Shown piece after piece: positions 21,820-34,985 of a stretch of DNA of 64,000 bases (positions are counted from its first letter, which is position 1; each line of letters opens with the position of its first letter). Below the pieces are notes generated by a model. That model made no database searches. It saw nothing but the letters and a program-made list of their open reading frames with translations, and had not been told where the DNA came from. Location of the stretch: NCBI RefSeq assembly GCF_022201045.2, contig NC_068557.1, forward strand, positions 124,001 through 188,000, written 5' to 3'. The translations under genes and the position numbers were made by a program. This DNA is from Citrus sinensis. Its lineage: Eukaryota > Streptophyta > Magnoliopsida > Sapindales > Rutaceae.

Positions 21820-24484
21820 ATGGCCGTGGAGGCAACAAGTTCATTCCTAAGCTGTTCTTCGAAAACCCATTTCTTATTCAATCTCCGCGCTTCATCTTCA
21901 CCTTCTTCTTGGAAAAAATTCACACAATCGGCGAACTTTGCAGCCAAGAACCGCCATGTCTGCAGAAATGAGAGGCCCAATGTCTCCTGCTCGGCAGCAG
22001 CATTTGCGGTGCAAGAAACGTTGGAGAAGACAAGAGAGTCTGTTATGGCTAGTAGTGCTAAAGAAATGATGCCCAAGATTGACAAAAGCGGCAGGTTCTG
22101 TAGCCCCAGAGCCGCTCGTGAGCTCGCTCTGTATGTACTTGTTCATTTTTAATGCTTCTAGTGCCGGTTGTTGATAAATATTTACTTTTTGGCCTTGAAA
22201 TTTTCCCAAAATTGAAACTGTTGTTGGTAGGATTTCTTGTTTATGTCATTAGACATTTTGGAGTTCATAGTCTCGCTCTTTTGTTCAATTAAAAAAAAAA
22301 AAAGAAATCGAATTTTATGTTCTAATTTTGTTGAGGCTTAATGGGCAGGTTGGTAGTTTATGCTGCGTGTTTAGAAGGGTCTGATCCTATTCGGCTTTTT
22401 GAGAAGCGATTGAATTCTAGAAGAGGTAATGCATTCGGTATTCAAGCATTGCTTGATATGGGGTACCGCTGAATTTGTTCTGCTTTTGAGATACTTATTT
22501 ATTATACATGCAGAACCTGGTTATGAGTTCGACAAGTCTTCATTGTTAGAGTATAATCATATGAGCTTTGGAGGCCCTCCTGTGACGACGGAAACAGTTG
22601 AAGAGGCAGATGAGCTTCTGCGAAGTGATGAGGAGGAGTCTGCAATTGGTAATAAAGCATTTCTGGAAAAATTTTATTCACTTCTTAGACATGCTGATGC
22701 TTTTCTCTCTGTTGAGTGGCACACTTTTTGAGTTAAAATTGTTGAAGCAAAAGTTAGTATATGTTCAGCTAATGTGACCATGCGAGCTTTTCTAACTATA
22801 GTAGCTAGACAAACTTGTGTACTCCTGAGGCATTGTTAGTGTTAGAAACTCCAGTGGAAGTTTAGTCATTGTATGCGACATAGAGGAATGGAGGGTGAAA
22901 GCATGATGCTTTAATGTGGTCAGAAGACCTGTATGGACTTTTTGTTTACTTTAGCTAGGTCATGAATGAATGACCAATTCATCATTTTGTGGGTTTCATC
23001 CACGTGTGAACTTGGTGAATTGATTCTTTTTCCGTCGTCTTCCTCGAATTTGCATACCAAAATGTTACCTGTAAAGCTGAAGCTGCTGTTTGCTTTAATT
23101 CTATTCTTCCTTTAGTAAGCCTAAATGCCTAATTCCAAGCTGCATTTTTGTATCACAAACAGAAGCAGAAGTCCTCTCAGCTCCTCCAAAGTTGGTATAC
23201 AGCAAACTGCTTTTGCGGTAAATCCCTAATGATACATGATTTTTATTTTATCACTAAACTATTGGCTTTAATTAGTTCATTTATATGTGCTTTTGTGAAT
23301 GAATGAGTGAGGTAATAGGTATGCGTCTAATTTTTTATGCTTCATGCAGTTTCACAAGGAAGCTTTTGGTCGCAGTTGTGGACAAGTGGGATGCTCATGT
23401 CCACATTATTGACAAAGTTGTACCACCTATTTGGAAGGTCTGGAAAATGGTTTTTATTATATGCATTGCTAAATTTCTTTTTGCTAGGATGATATTATTA
23501 TCTCGCTAAACTTAGATAGTCCGTCTTATATTTCTAAACCAATTATAAACTTTTTTGTTCAATCTGTGGGAAATTCTTTTTTACATGATTTTATAAAAAT
23601 TAAGAGAAGACACCTACAAAAATAGTCCTTTGCCATCAATTACTTGGAAAAAGATAATACCTTACTGATATCACAAGCAAAGTTATGTTAGTATACGTAT
23701 GCTGGATGATGTCTTCTGTCCAAAATATATCAATTTAAAACATATGCCTTGCAACAGCAGATTGGACTGCTCTACTGCACTCTAATTGTTTCATATTTGC
23801 TTAACAAGAAAAGAGGAATAAATGACTGGACTAGGTTCAGATCCACATGTTACAGTGTGAGTATTGACGGCCATCTTTTCTGATTTATTCAATAGTTAAC
23901 ATTTCTAGCTAATGTGTTAGTTCAGAAAATGCAACATTACTGCAAATGTCCTTGTAATTGAGAATGGTATACATTTAGGCATATAAAAGATAAGGAAATT
24001 TTCATATGCATATTTGAGTTGAGGCCATTTGCCTGGATCAGTTATTCGGTTTGGTCCATATGTTGCCATTTTATCTCAAGCTTTTGTACGTTCACGCTTG
24101 GGGGAACACCAAGTATTTAACTCCTTTGGATTGATATACTTCAGGATCAACCAGCAGGAAGAATTTTGGAACTTAGCATTCTCCACTTAGCCATGTCTGA
24201 GATAACAGTTGTGGGAACGCGGCACCAGATTGTGATTAATGAGGCACGTCTCACTCTTCACTTTCTCTTTATTGTTTGCTTCTCTTCCTCTACAATCTGA
24301 TTGCCATTATCTTTCTTAACTCATTGTCTTTTTCTTGAAGGCTGTTGATCTTGCAAAAAGATTTTGTGATGGAGCAGCACCACGTATAATCAACGGTTGT
24401 CTTCGAACCTTTGTGAGGAATCTTGAAGGAACTGCTAATATTGAGGCTTCCAAGGCTAGCAAGGAAGTTCCATCAGAAGTATGA
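21820..24484 (+). CDS. NusB-domain antitermination-like protein, probably plastid, 302 aa, 7 exons
   Basis: Plant member of the NusB family; bacterial NusB joins the transcription antitermination complex at rRNA operons. Exons: 21820-22130, 22349-22425, 22514-22648, 23163-23217, 23350-23437, 24145-24243, 24341-24484, summing to 909 nt. The first 55 or so residues are rich in Ser, Ala and Phe with few acidic residues, as in a chloroplast transit peptide (inferred). The NusB fold is suggested by SPRAARELALLVVYAACLEG near residue 95 and by a C-terminal block, ILELSILHLAMSEI followed by INEAVDLAKRFCDG, close to the bacterial consensus. Intron 6 starts with GC rather than GT (GAG then GCACGT); using the nearby GT would give a stop two codons later. 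The start is the ATG at 21820, with no other in-frame ATG upstream. Confidence 0.88.
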
Positions 24485-26748
24485 ACTGCGCACTTTTTCA
24501 ATAACATTCTTTCTGTGCTGGGATTTTGTTACGAAACCCCCATGCTAAGCTGAAGAACCTCAATCTGAAAAGTGTGTTTTATCATCTGCTTCCGTGAAAT
24601 CTTGGAAAGTTTTGGAGGCTTAGTAGTTGTTAGAAACAGATAAGTTCTGGGGAATATTAACGTCTCACAACAGACAATAGAGCTTAATATATATGTAAAT
24701 GATTCTTATGTTGTAGTTATTGATCCTTTCTTGTACAACATTAACGTCCAATATCTCTTAATGAGATCATGAATTAAAATTTTATTCCTCATCTTTATTT
24801 TTACACCATTTCATTCCTAAAGCTGAGACCAATATTTTTTTTGCTTATGGCTTAAGGTGAGGTTTCGGCATATCTGTGTATTAAAAAATTTCTTGAAAAA
24901 TAATTACAGTTCATATTAGTTGACCTATAGCTTATGAATATCTCCCAATTCCTTTAACTGAGGATATATCCTAAACTTATGCTGATAATTAAAGATAGTA
25001 CTTTTTAATTCTTTATGTTTATTAATTTATCTATCACTGTATTTGATGTTCCAAATATATATATGTATAATTTACTAATCATGGATTCCAACTATGTTAG
25101 TGATTAAGTGCTGGGTAATTATTAGTCATCCTCAATGTCATATGGATCCGGTGACATACGACACTTGTAACTCTCCGAATTTCCACATGTGAAAGAAGGA
25201 AAAATTTCAAGACCAAGCACTGCCCGTCAGCTTCTTCAACAATTTAGGATCACTGTTGGTGGATGGAAAATTCTAATATTGTTCATTTGCCTGGAGAAAT
25301 TGGACAATTAATATGTATCATTTTTGTTCTTGAACTTTTTTTTCTCCCTTATAATTAAAAATGAGTGATTATTTGGTATAACTTATCTAATGGTATAAGT
25401 GTTTATTTAATTTCATAAGTTTTAATTAAAATTTTTGTTGTTATTTGTTGTTTTTTTTTAGTAGTCTTTGAAGATTAAATAAGTTATTATCTCCAGTAGC
25501 AAAAGTTTAAATTTTAGGCTTTTGAAAGTAGATGTCAATTTTTTTTAAATATTAAAACCTCTAAAATATTATTTACTTATTTAACAATTTTATTTCATTT
25601 TTTTCATAATATAACTTTAAAAAAAATTTGTCTGTTAAAGTAGTTTTATAAATTTTAATAAAAGTTCTTATGGGCAACCAAATGACTAAATTTTTTTTAA
25701 GTAAAATCTTCTTGTTATAAAAACTCTACTAACAAAAATTCTTTTTAAATAAACTCTGTTTGAAAAGCTATATCAAGCAGAGCTAAGAGACTTTCATGAT
25801 TGGTGAAATTTTTAGCTTTGTGGGATTGGCCAGTAGTGTTTTCTTCAACACTCAACAGGATTTCCATTATGGAGTGTTTGTGTGTCTTAAGTTTCATACT
25901 GATTGGATATTTCCTGGAAACAACTTGATGCATCTTTGTAAGATTGACTAAAGACAAAAGAGAAAATACCATACTCATCATCCCCCATCAATTGTTGGCT
26001 AGAAACAGCATAGATAGTTCATAAACATCGAAAACTTTGAATGAAGTCACTCCTGTCAATATCAAAGGGCCGAAGTTACAAGTCTATGATCGCCAATATG
26101 TTCACATTATCTGGTCACGTCATTTCCTGATCTCTTTATATGAGATAATCATCAGTCTTCCACCAATATGCGCGTTTTCTATACCGTTCGTTTTGTTGGG
26201 TCATGAGCCTCGATCACGTTTGAGTCAACGTCATTTTGTGAATTTTCATCTAGCAGAACACATAGCACACGTAGAATATGAGACACGGCTTAACAACTTG
26301 TATTCCATTGAATTTATAGCTGTGATTAAGCCACAAATGATGTCAAATGGAAAGCTCTAGTTGTGAAATGAAAGTTAGTAGTTGGTATTTGGTATATACG
26401 ATTAAGCCACAACTGTGGGTAATTTTCAGACCATAGTTATAAGTGTTTACAAAACAGTTATTTGACAGAGACCCCAAATGGAGCCACAGTTTTATCTATC
26501 TAACATTGAGTTATAATTTTTGTGGAGATAAATAGTTGAAGTGGGATTTTCAGATTCTTGAGCGAAGGGTTGATTTCGGGGAAAGTCAACTCCAGCACGA
26601 GACCAAACTTTCTTTGCCTTCAGTTCAGACATGACTTGGGAAGCCGTGAAGCAAGTTATTTAAGCAAAGTCAATGAAGTCATTTTTAAGTCAGGACAAGT
26701 ATTAGTGTAGTAGTGCCTTCGAAATTAGACCTCTGCACTTCGACAAGC
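24485..26748. other. Intergenic, no gene recognised
   Basis: Over 2 kb of AT-rich DNA between the NusB-like gene and the receptor-kinase pseudogene. Short open frames at 25745-25981 and 26037-26360 have no recognisable domain. No transposon ends were found. Confidence 0.5.
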
Positions 26749-26760
26749 TCTATATATAAA
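26749..26760 (+). promoter_or_regulatory. TATA box of the receptor-kinase locus
   Basis: ctatatataaagg lies about 60 bases before the ATG at 26819, good spacing for a plant promoter with a short leader. Several TTGAC cores (WRKY-type) occur in the preceding 200 bases on either strand, but their number is not clearly above chance. Confidence 0.55.
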
Positions 26761-26818
26761 GGAATAAAAAAATATTAAAGGGCAAGCTCAGGAGATTGCT
26801 TCTCATTTAAGTACAAGA

Positions 26819-29800
26819 ATGTGCCGCTCAACTTACTCCCCTTGCATTATTCTTTTATGCATCACGCTGATACAAGTCCCAAATTTTGCCACTTCCCTTT
26901 CAAATGCCTTTCAGGAGAGAGATCGTGTTGCATTGCAGGCTTTCAAGCTAATGATTACTCAATACCCTGAAGGAGTCCTGAACTCGTGGAATGATTCTCA
27001 CCATTTCTGCGACTGGGAGGGTATTACTTGCAGTCCAAGGCATAGAAGAGTTACCGTCCTGGACCTGAAGTCAAAAGGCTTGATTGGCTCATTGTCTCCT
27101 CAGATTGGCAACCTCAGCTTCCTGAGGGAGATCCATCTTAGCAACAACACCATCCAAGGCAAAATCCCTGGTGAAATCGGGCGTCTGTTCAGGTTAGAAG
27201 CTCTGTATCTGTCCCATAACTCCCTCGTAGGAGAAATTCCAGGCAACTTATCTTACTGTTCCAGGCTCATAGGCTTATATTTAGGACGCAACAAGCTAGA
27301 AGGAAGTATTCCTTCAGAATTTGTCTCTCTATACAATCTTAAAGAGCTAGCTATACAGGAAAACAATTTGACAGGAGGCATCCCACATTTTCTTGGGAAC
27401 ATTACCTCCCTGGAAGCTATATCTCTAGCTTACAATTCCCTTGGGGGAAATATTCCAAGTTCATTGGGTCAATTGAAAGAGTTAAAGTCTCTTGGACTCG
27501 GCGGTACAATCCCTCCCTCCATTTACAATCTTTCCTTGCTTGCTAATTTTTCTGTTCCTGAGAATCGACTTCATGGAAGTCTTCCGCCAAGTTTAGGTCT
27601 TACTCTTTCTAATCTCCAACTCTTCCAAATCTCAAACAACTTCTTCAGTGGATCCTTTCCATTAGCTTTTTCCAATGCTTCAAATCTACAATCTCTTGAA
27701 ATTTTGGGTAATAATTTTTTTGGAAAACTTTCAGTTAATTTTGGAGACATGAAAAGTCTTGCATACCTAAATGTAGCCATAAATAATTTAGGAAGTGGGG
27801 AAAGTGATGAGATGAGTTTTATACATTCTTTGGCCAACTGTAGCAATTTGTCCTTTCTAAATTTAGTTGCAAATCAATTTAAAGGAGCATTGCCTCATTC
27901 TATAGGTAACCTGTCTAGTCAACTTGATCGCTTGTTCATTGGTGGTAATCAGTTTCTGGAAGCATACCTTCGGAAATAGGTAAACTCGTTAGCTTATATT
28001 TAATAGAGATGGATCATAACCAATTTGAAGGAAAAATTCCCGAGGAAATGAGTCGCCTTCAGAACTTACAATTTCTGAATATGAGGCACAACCAACTCTC
28101 AGGGGAAATTCCTTCTTCTTTTGGTAACTTGTCATCACTAGTTAAACTTATACTGGGCAATAACAATTTGTCAGGAGTCATCCCTTCTAGTCTAGGAAAT
28201 TTAAAACAATTGGCACTATTGCACCTGTTCCAAAATGACCTCAGTGGGGCTATCCCAGAAGAAATTTTCAATATATCTCATATGTCAGATTCACTGAATT
28301 TTGCCCGAAACCATTTGGTTGGATCCATACCTCCAAAGATTGGTAATCTGAAAGTTCTAAGGATGTTTGTTGTGTCTAGCAATAACTTGTCTGGTGAAAT
28401 TCCAAGCGAAATTGGTTCTTGTTTTTATCTTCAAGAGATTTATATGGCAGAAAATTTCTTTCGCGGATCCATTCCTTCGTCCCTGGTTTCTTTGAAAGAT
28501 CTGCGAGAGATTGATCTTTCTCAGAATAATTTGTCAGGGAAAATTCCAATATCCCTCGAACGTCTTCCTTTGGAGTACCTAAACTTATCCTTCAATGATT
28601 TAGAAGGCCAAGTACCAACGAAAGGAATTTTTGCAAATGCTAGTGCTATATCAGTTTCTGGTAATAGCAATAGACTTTGTGGGGGCATACCTGAATTGCA
28701 ACTGCCCAAATGCCCCAAGAACAATTCAAGGAATCATAAGGTCTATCGAGGGGTACTGAAAGTAATCATCTCAACTTGTAGTGTCTTTTCAGGATTACTC
28801 CTGGGGTCATTTTTCATTTTCTACTGGCTGAGAAGGAGGGGAGGATCAGGCAAAGAACCTTCAGAGCCCATACTGAGAAGAGCACTACGGAAAGTGTCTT
28901 ACGAAAGTCTCCTGAAAGCAACTGATGGGTTTTCTTCGACACACTTGATTGGTATTGGCAGCTTTGGCTCTGTGTACAAAGGAACATTCGATCGAGATGG
29001 AACTATTGTTGCAATCAAAGTGCTTAACCTTCAACTACAAGGAGCTTCGAAGAGTTTCGCGGCTGAGTGCAGAGCCCTGAGAAATATCCGTCACAGGAAT
29101 CTTGTCAGGGTCATAACTTCATGCTCAAGTATTGATTTTCAAGGTAACGACTTCAAAGCTCTTGTTTACCAGTACATGCCAAATGGGAGTCTCGAAAACT
29201 GGTTGCATCCAGATGCGATTCCGCAAACAGATGAAGAAAATGACGAGATTCGAAATCTTACCCTTCTTGAGAGAATAAGCATTGCAATCGATGTGGCATC
29301 TGCAGTAGACTATCTTCATCACCACTGCCAAGAACCAACAATCCATTGTGATCTAAAGCCAAGCAATATCCTTCTCGACAATAACTTGACTGCTCATGTT
29401 GGTGATTTCGGGCTGGCAAGATTACGTCAAGAAGTCCCAAATAATCAGAGCAGCTCTGTTGGAGACTTGGAGTAAGAGGAACAATTGGCTATGCAGCCCC
29501 AGGTGATTGCTTTCAAATCCATTGAGTTGCTTTTTCACATTTACAACTCTTAATTTCTTCTTTAAAAATACTATAGTGCTTGATGTAATTTTTTTTGAAT
29601 GGCAGAGTATGGCCTAGGAAGTGAGGTGACAGCAAAAGGAGATGTTTACAGTTATGGGATACTGTTGCTAGAAATGGTGACAGGAAAAAAACCCACAGAC
29701 ATTATGTTTGAAGGAGACTTGAATCTTCACAATTTTGCTAGAATGGCCTTGCCCGATCATGTGATGGATATTGTAGATTTAACACTTATAAATGATGATG

Positions 29801-30063
29801 GAGATTTAGATACCTCAAGTAACCAGAGGCTGCAGCAAGCAAGACTCAACTGTAAAATAGAGTGTCTCAGTTCTATGGTTAAGATTGGAGTTGCATGTTC
29901 AGTGGCATCGCCGCAAGATCGGATGAACACAACCAATGTTGTACACGAGTTACAATCAGTCAAGAACATTCTTCTTGAACATGAAACTATGTTCAACAGG
30001 CAAAGAGGTAATTATTTTATACATCCATACTTTCTTGTAGTATCATTTTATACGATGATGTGA
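26819..30063 (+). pseudogene. LRR receptor kinase, subfamily XII (EFR/Xa21-like), broken by two frameshifts
   Basis: Intact relatives are plasma-membrane pattern-recognition receptors. Seen: signal peptide, LRRNT with the WNDSHHFCDWEGITC motif, about 20 leucine-rich repeats, a transmembrane segment near 28780-28830, a kinase with IGIGSFGSVYKG, HCDLKPSNILLD and GDFGLARL, the usual single intron of this subfamily (about 29502-29605, after AAP), and the rest of the kinase (EYGLGSEVTAKGDVYSYGILLLEM). The Cys before the catalytic Asp marks a non-RD kinase. Breaks: about 27953-27957 the frame slips by one base, stopping at 27979 while the repeats resume in another frame; and at 29465-29472 eight bases (acttggag) repeat the preceding ttggag and shift the frame, giving TAA at 29473. 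One LRR near 27500 is also shortened in frame. The C-terminus after about 30006 is uncertain (possible donor GTAATT). Two assembly errors cannot be excluded but are less likely. Confidence 0.85.
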
Positions 30064-30586
30064 AGAAAGGTTCATTATTACTATAATTCCTTTGTTTTTA
30101 TATTTTTAATAGTCACAGGGTAACAGAAGTCAAAGCTTCAGAGATCATAAGAAAGTAAAATTTGATAGGAAAGGAACGCGATCACGCGAGAATGAGCTGC
30201 TGTTAGTTTCTGGGTTCAGTTGCATGTATTCAATCCGTTTCCAATAAAACATTGATTTTGAGATTTTTATATAGAGGTTTGATTTTCTTCTTTTTTTTTT
30301 TTTTAATTTTGGTTATTTTGACGAGCACATATTTTATTTGTATTAACAGAGCGAATACTCTGTGTACTAACCTGTATCTAGAGGTTCTCCATAGCAGCAA
30401 TACTTGAATATGAATCTTAATATTATAAGTAAACTTGGATCACCACATGACATCAACTTTTGCGAAAACTATTGGAAAATAAAATTTGCTAGGGATTGAG
30501 AAACAACGACAATCCCATTTCCATTAATGATCATAAATTAACTTTATTCATGTTAAATTGATTAGAGCACCAACGTACGTACACCA

Positions 30587-31171
30587 TCAACACATACAAT
30601 GACAATGATGCTCACTCTTGACTGGCTTGCAAATGCAGCCCTTGCACTCGGTGGTACAATACTTCCAGCATTTACCTGTATTGGGTTGATCGTCCTTGCC
30701 CTTAACACAGTTTCCAAGTTGAGGATGGTTTCTGCAACATTTTGAAGCGCTCACCTCATTGCAATCTGAAAAAATATATATATATGAACTTAGATCAATA
30801 ATATTAAAAAGGTTTCTAAAATGAAGCAAATCTTTGAGATATTATGTGAAAATTAGAGCAAAAATTTTCATGTACTGAAACAAGAGAATAACTATATATG
30901 AAATTTGTGTATGTGTATTTAGCCATTAGTTCATGAATCCAATTAATAAATATCACTTTGTGCATATTATTTAACACATGTACAATTGAATTAAAATTAG
31001 AAAAAAAAAACTTATTACCAAAAAGCTAATAAATTATAACTCTACCCAAAGACTAAACTTTAAGCACAAGTAACAATAGAAATAAAACTAAAAACTAAAC
31101 GTACTGATGATGGTCAGCAAAAGGACTGCCAAAATAATGAAAGAGAAAACTTTAGTTTGAGATTGAGCCAT
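30587..31171 (-). CDS. Small secreted cysteine-rich peptide, 81 aa, 2 exons
   Basis: Exon 1 is 31171-31105 and exon 2 is 30765-30587, together 246 nt in phase. Exon 1 encodes a typical signal peptide (MAQSQTKVFSF, then a run of Ile, Leu and Val). The mature part, about 58 residues, has 12 cysteines spaced C-x7-CC-x8-C-x12-C-x3-C-x3-C-x2-C-x-C-x8-C-x-C-x-C and ends in Cys. The intron after the signal peptide and the size fit plant defence or signalling peptides (defensin-like, thionin-like, GASA). The spacing does not match the GASA or classical defensin patterns I know, so the family is unassigned. A TATA box lies at 31256-31265. Function unknown; secretion is inferred. Confidence 0.75.
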
Positions 31172-31255
31172 GTCTCCGATCTTATGAATGAACTAGTTGC
31201 ATAAAAGATTGTTCAAAGTTTTTGTGTGATTTGATAAACTCCCATGGTCGTACAC

Positions 31256-31265
31256 CATTTATAGT
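31256..31265 (-). promoter_or_regulatory. TATA box of the cysteine-rich peptide gene
   Basis: Read on the minus strand as CTATAAATGG, about 85 bases upstream of the ATG at 31171. Confidence 0.6.
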
Positions 31266-31670
31266 GACTTCCGTGACTTACAGTGAGCAGATTTCAGTAG
31301 CTCGTAAGGAGAAGATTTAATGCAGCAATGTAAAAATAAGAAGGTATTGATTAATCGCCTAAACATATACCACTAAAATCTTTGTATTTACCTTAAAAAA
31401 CACATTAATTCCCGTTTTGCTTTTAATGCTTCCACACTGATTTAATTTCCTATTTCGTGTATGGAAACTTCCAACTGTGCATTTGATTCCAACGTTTTGG
31501 TCTTTGTTGTTTCTTACATTCACAGAATATTTACAATAAATCTAAGTTTATTCTTACCCTTTTGAATAGATATACTAATTAATTAGGAAATTCACAGTTT
31601 TTATTAAAAACTAAATTTGGCAGGTAATAAATAAGTTAAATATTGCAAATTTTCTGCAGTATATATATAT

Positions 31671-32718
<1,048 letters not shown>

Positions 32719-33604
32719 AGGCATATATATATATGGATCTCGCATCCACACACAACAACAGTTCTCATGATGGAACCCGTAACTATTGTTGTGTGTGGCG
32801 TACGTTATGTTAAACGTAACGTAGCACCAGCCTATATATATATGAATGCAAGGAGAAAATTGGAGATAGTTTTGTTTGTTTTGTAGACACATTGGGTTTC
32901 AATTTCATGTAATATTAAAATCCATTGATAAGAATTACATATGAAGGCATAAAGATTTTATTATAAAAGAATGTGCAACTGTTTGCCGATTGAGGTTCAA
33001 AATTTTAGCACACAATTGCGTATAGAATGAAACTGTGTACGAGCACTTACTTCCTCAGTTCCTCTAATTGAAATTGACACCAGGCTGCTGCATCAGCACA
33101 AAACTTGTGATCATGCATGCGTTAGTTTCACTTTTACTTGCCATTAAAATTCTGCTCTTCAATTCTTCTAATATATGCTTCTATAAATTGATTACCAGTG
33201 ACTGAAAGTTGATTTGGAAAATGTTGTAATTCCAAAACCACGTAAAGCAAAGCAAGCTTGGTGCTTTACATTTTTCTTGAGAAATTCAACTAGAAAAGAA
33301 AGAACAAATTAGAAACAACTAATGGATAATATAAGAAAACAACTTGTGAAAATTAAACCATCTATTGTTTAACATTCAAAGTGCAGCAATAACTATCCTT
33401 AATTACTAGTTCTCAATTGTTTAAGGGCACTCGTTCTTCGATCGCACAGGAAGCAACCAAATGGACTCGACTTGATATTTTTAATACTAAAATAAAATTG
33501 TCTAATATCACCCGCGTTAAAAGCTCGACTTGTTTGGTAAATTAAAATTATAAGATGAACAAGGCATAATCGCGGTCCTATTAGTATAGATAAAAGTTTG
33601 AAGC
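32719..33604. other. Intergenic, no gene recognised
   Basis: AT-rich, with TA-rich runs next to the TIR element. No supported gene. Confidence 0.45.
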
Positions 33605-33710
33605 CCAATGGAGGCGAAATGGCCCATGATACGATGATGGACGGTTCAGATCTTTCTGATTATGCGGATAAACCCTAGCGTTTCTCCTTCCTTTCTATAT
33701 AAATATATCA
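33605..33710 (+). promoter_or_regulatory. Promoter-like cluster: site II-type elements, telo-box, TATA
   Basis: Within 100 bases there are agcccaa and ggccca (site II / TGGGCC type), then aaaccctag (telo-box) at about 33671, then tatataaata at about 33697, followed by a C/T-rich stretch. This order is typical of plant ribosomal-protein and other translation-related promoters. The downstream frame at 33662-33892 (76 codons) has no recognisable domain, so either a gene is not recognised or this is a promoter remnant. Confidence 0.4.
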
Positions 33711-34985
33711 AGTTACCTCTCCCTTTCCTCCTCATCAAATCGAATGAATCGAATTCATTCCAAGAATCCGCTGCTTGCCCATCAAAGTTTTCATCTAAAA
33801 TTTCATTCTCTTTTTTCTCAAGTTTAAATGGATTTATAAATAAAAGAAAATGGGTGGCCGGCCTAATATTGCAATTCTTTGATACAGAGTAAAATGAATC
33901 AAGGAATCTATCGTTAGGCCAAAGCGAAGAACCGTATACATACTCAAAACTCGTGTATGTATACTCTACCTTCAGCTCCGTTTTTCTCTTATTTAGAAAC
34001 ATTTTGCGGTGACAAGGTAGATACAGTCCAATTCATTATTCGTAGCTTTTTTGGCATCTCCCTTCTCAATTTTTTTTTTATTTTTAATTTTAATAAGCTC
34101 GGTTTGGTATCGGCATGGAGGTGGATGGATGATGAAATAAATCAGACGGATTCCCAATGATTTTGTTTTAATCAAAATATGATATTAACAACCAGCTACT
34201 TCTGACTCCACTCCATGGCATGATTTATTTTTTTAAAAAAAAATTTCTTTTTTTTTTCTTTATTTGGGATTGATTTGGCCGGTGATGTAATAACAAATAT
34301 TTGCTACTCTTGATTGGGGGATTTGTTTTTCAAACTAATTCTTCACTGATGATTATTCACATCCACCAAGATCTCTGAGGCCATAACATTTTAATTTATT
34401 AATGCGGAGATTAAAGATTTGCTTTACAAAAGTATATATATATATTTTTTTTATCTTTTCTCGTTTTTGGAAATAAGAAGCACTTTTATCTTTTTGCTAT
34501 GCTGCAGATAAAAAAAATTTACTGTAAATGATGTTTAATTATTTCCATCCGAACTTCCCCTTTAATCTGGACTCAGGTTTTTAAGACTATACATTGGTAG
34601 CAGGCAATTCGCATTGGAAACTCTTAAGAGGCAATCCCATAATTTTGTAATTTACACTGTTGGGTGCTATTGATGATATGTTGTTAATAATTAATTAACA
34701 GTCAACCATGTACAAAGTTAAAAACTGAAACAAAGAGTGGACTTCATTGATGAGAATGGCATTTGCACTTGTCATATCAAACATGCAGAATGTAAGTGAG
34801 CATGCTCAGTCCAATAACATTACCACCAGTTTACAAACAATTAGCAACTCCGGAGAGTATACAACTTTCTTATTGTTTGTTTGTATTGGAACATTGGTAC
34901 CTCCCCTCCTGCAAAACTATTGCAGGGATTTCACTCATCTCTGGACCTGTGTATCCGCAGTTGTGCAGTAGAGATGGTTACCCTC
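33711..34985. other. Intergenic, no gene recognised
   Basis: AT-rich with several T-runs. A short perfect hairpin gtatacatac/gtatgtatac lies at 33934-33964. The right part is probably the downstream flank of the branched-chain dehydrogenase gene. Confidence 0.4.

Noticed and set aside
33610-33660. Possible box C/D snoRNA (gatgatgg followed by ctga)
   Set aside because: The C-box match is imperfect and the D-box lies only about 25 bases away, too close for a snoRNA of normal size.
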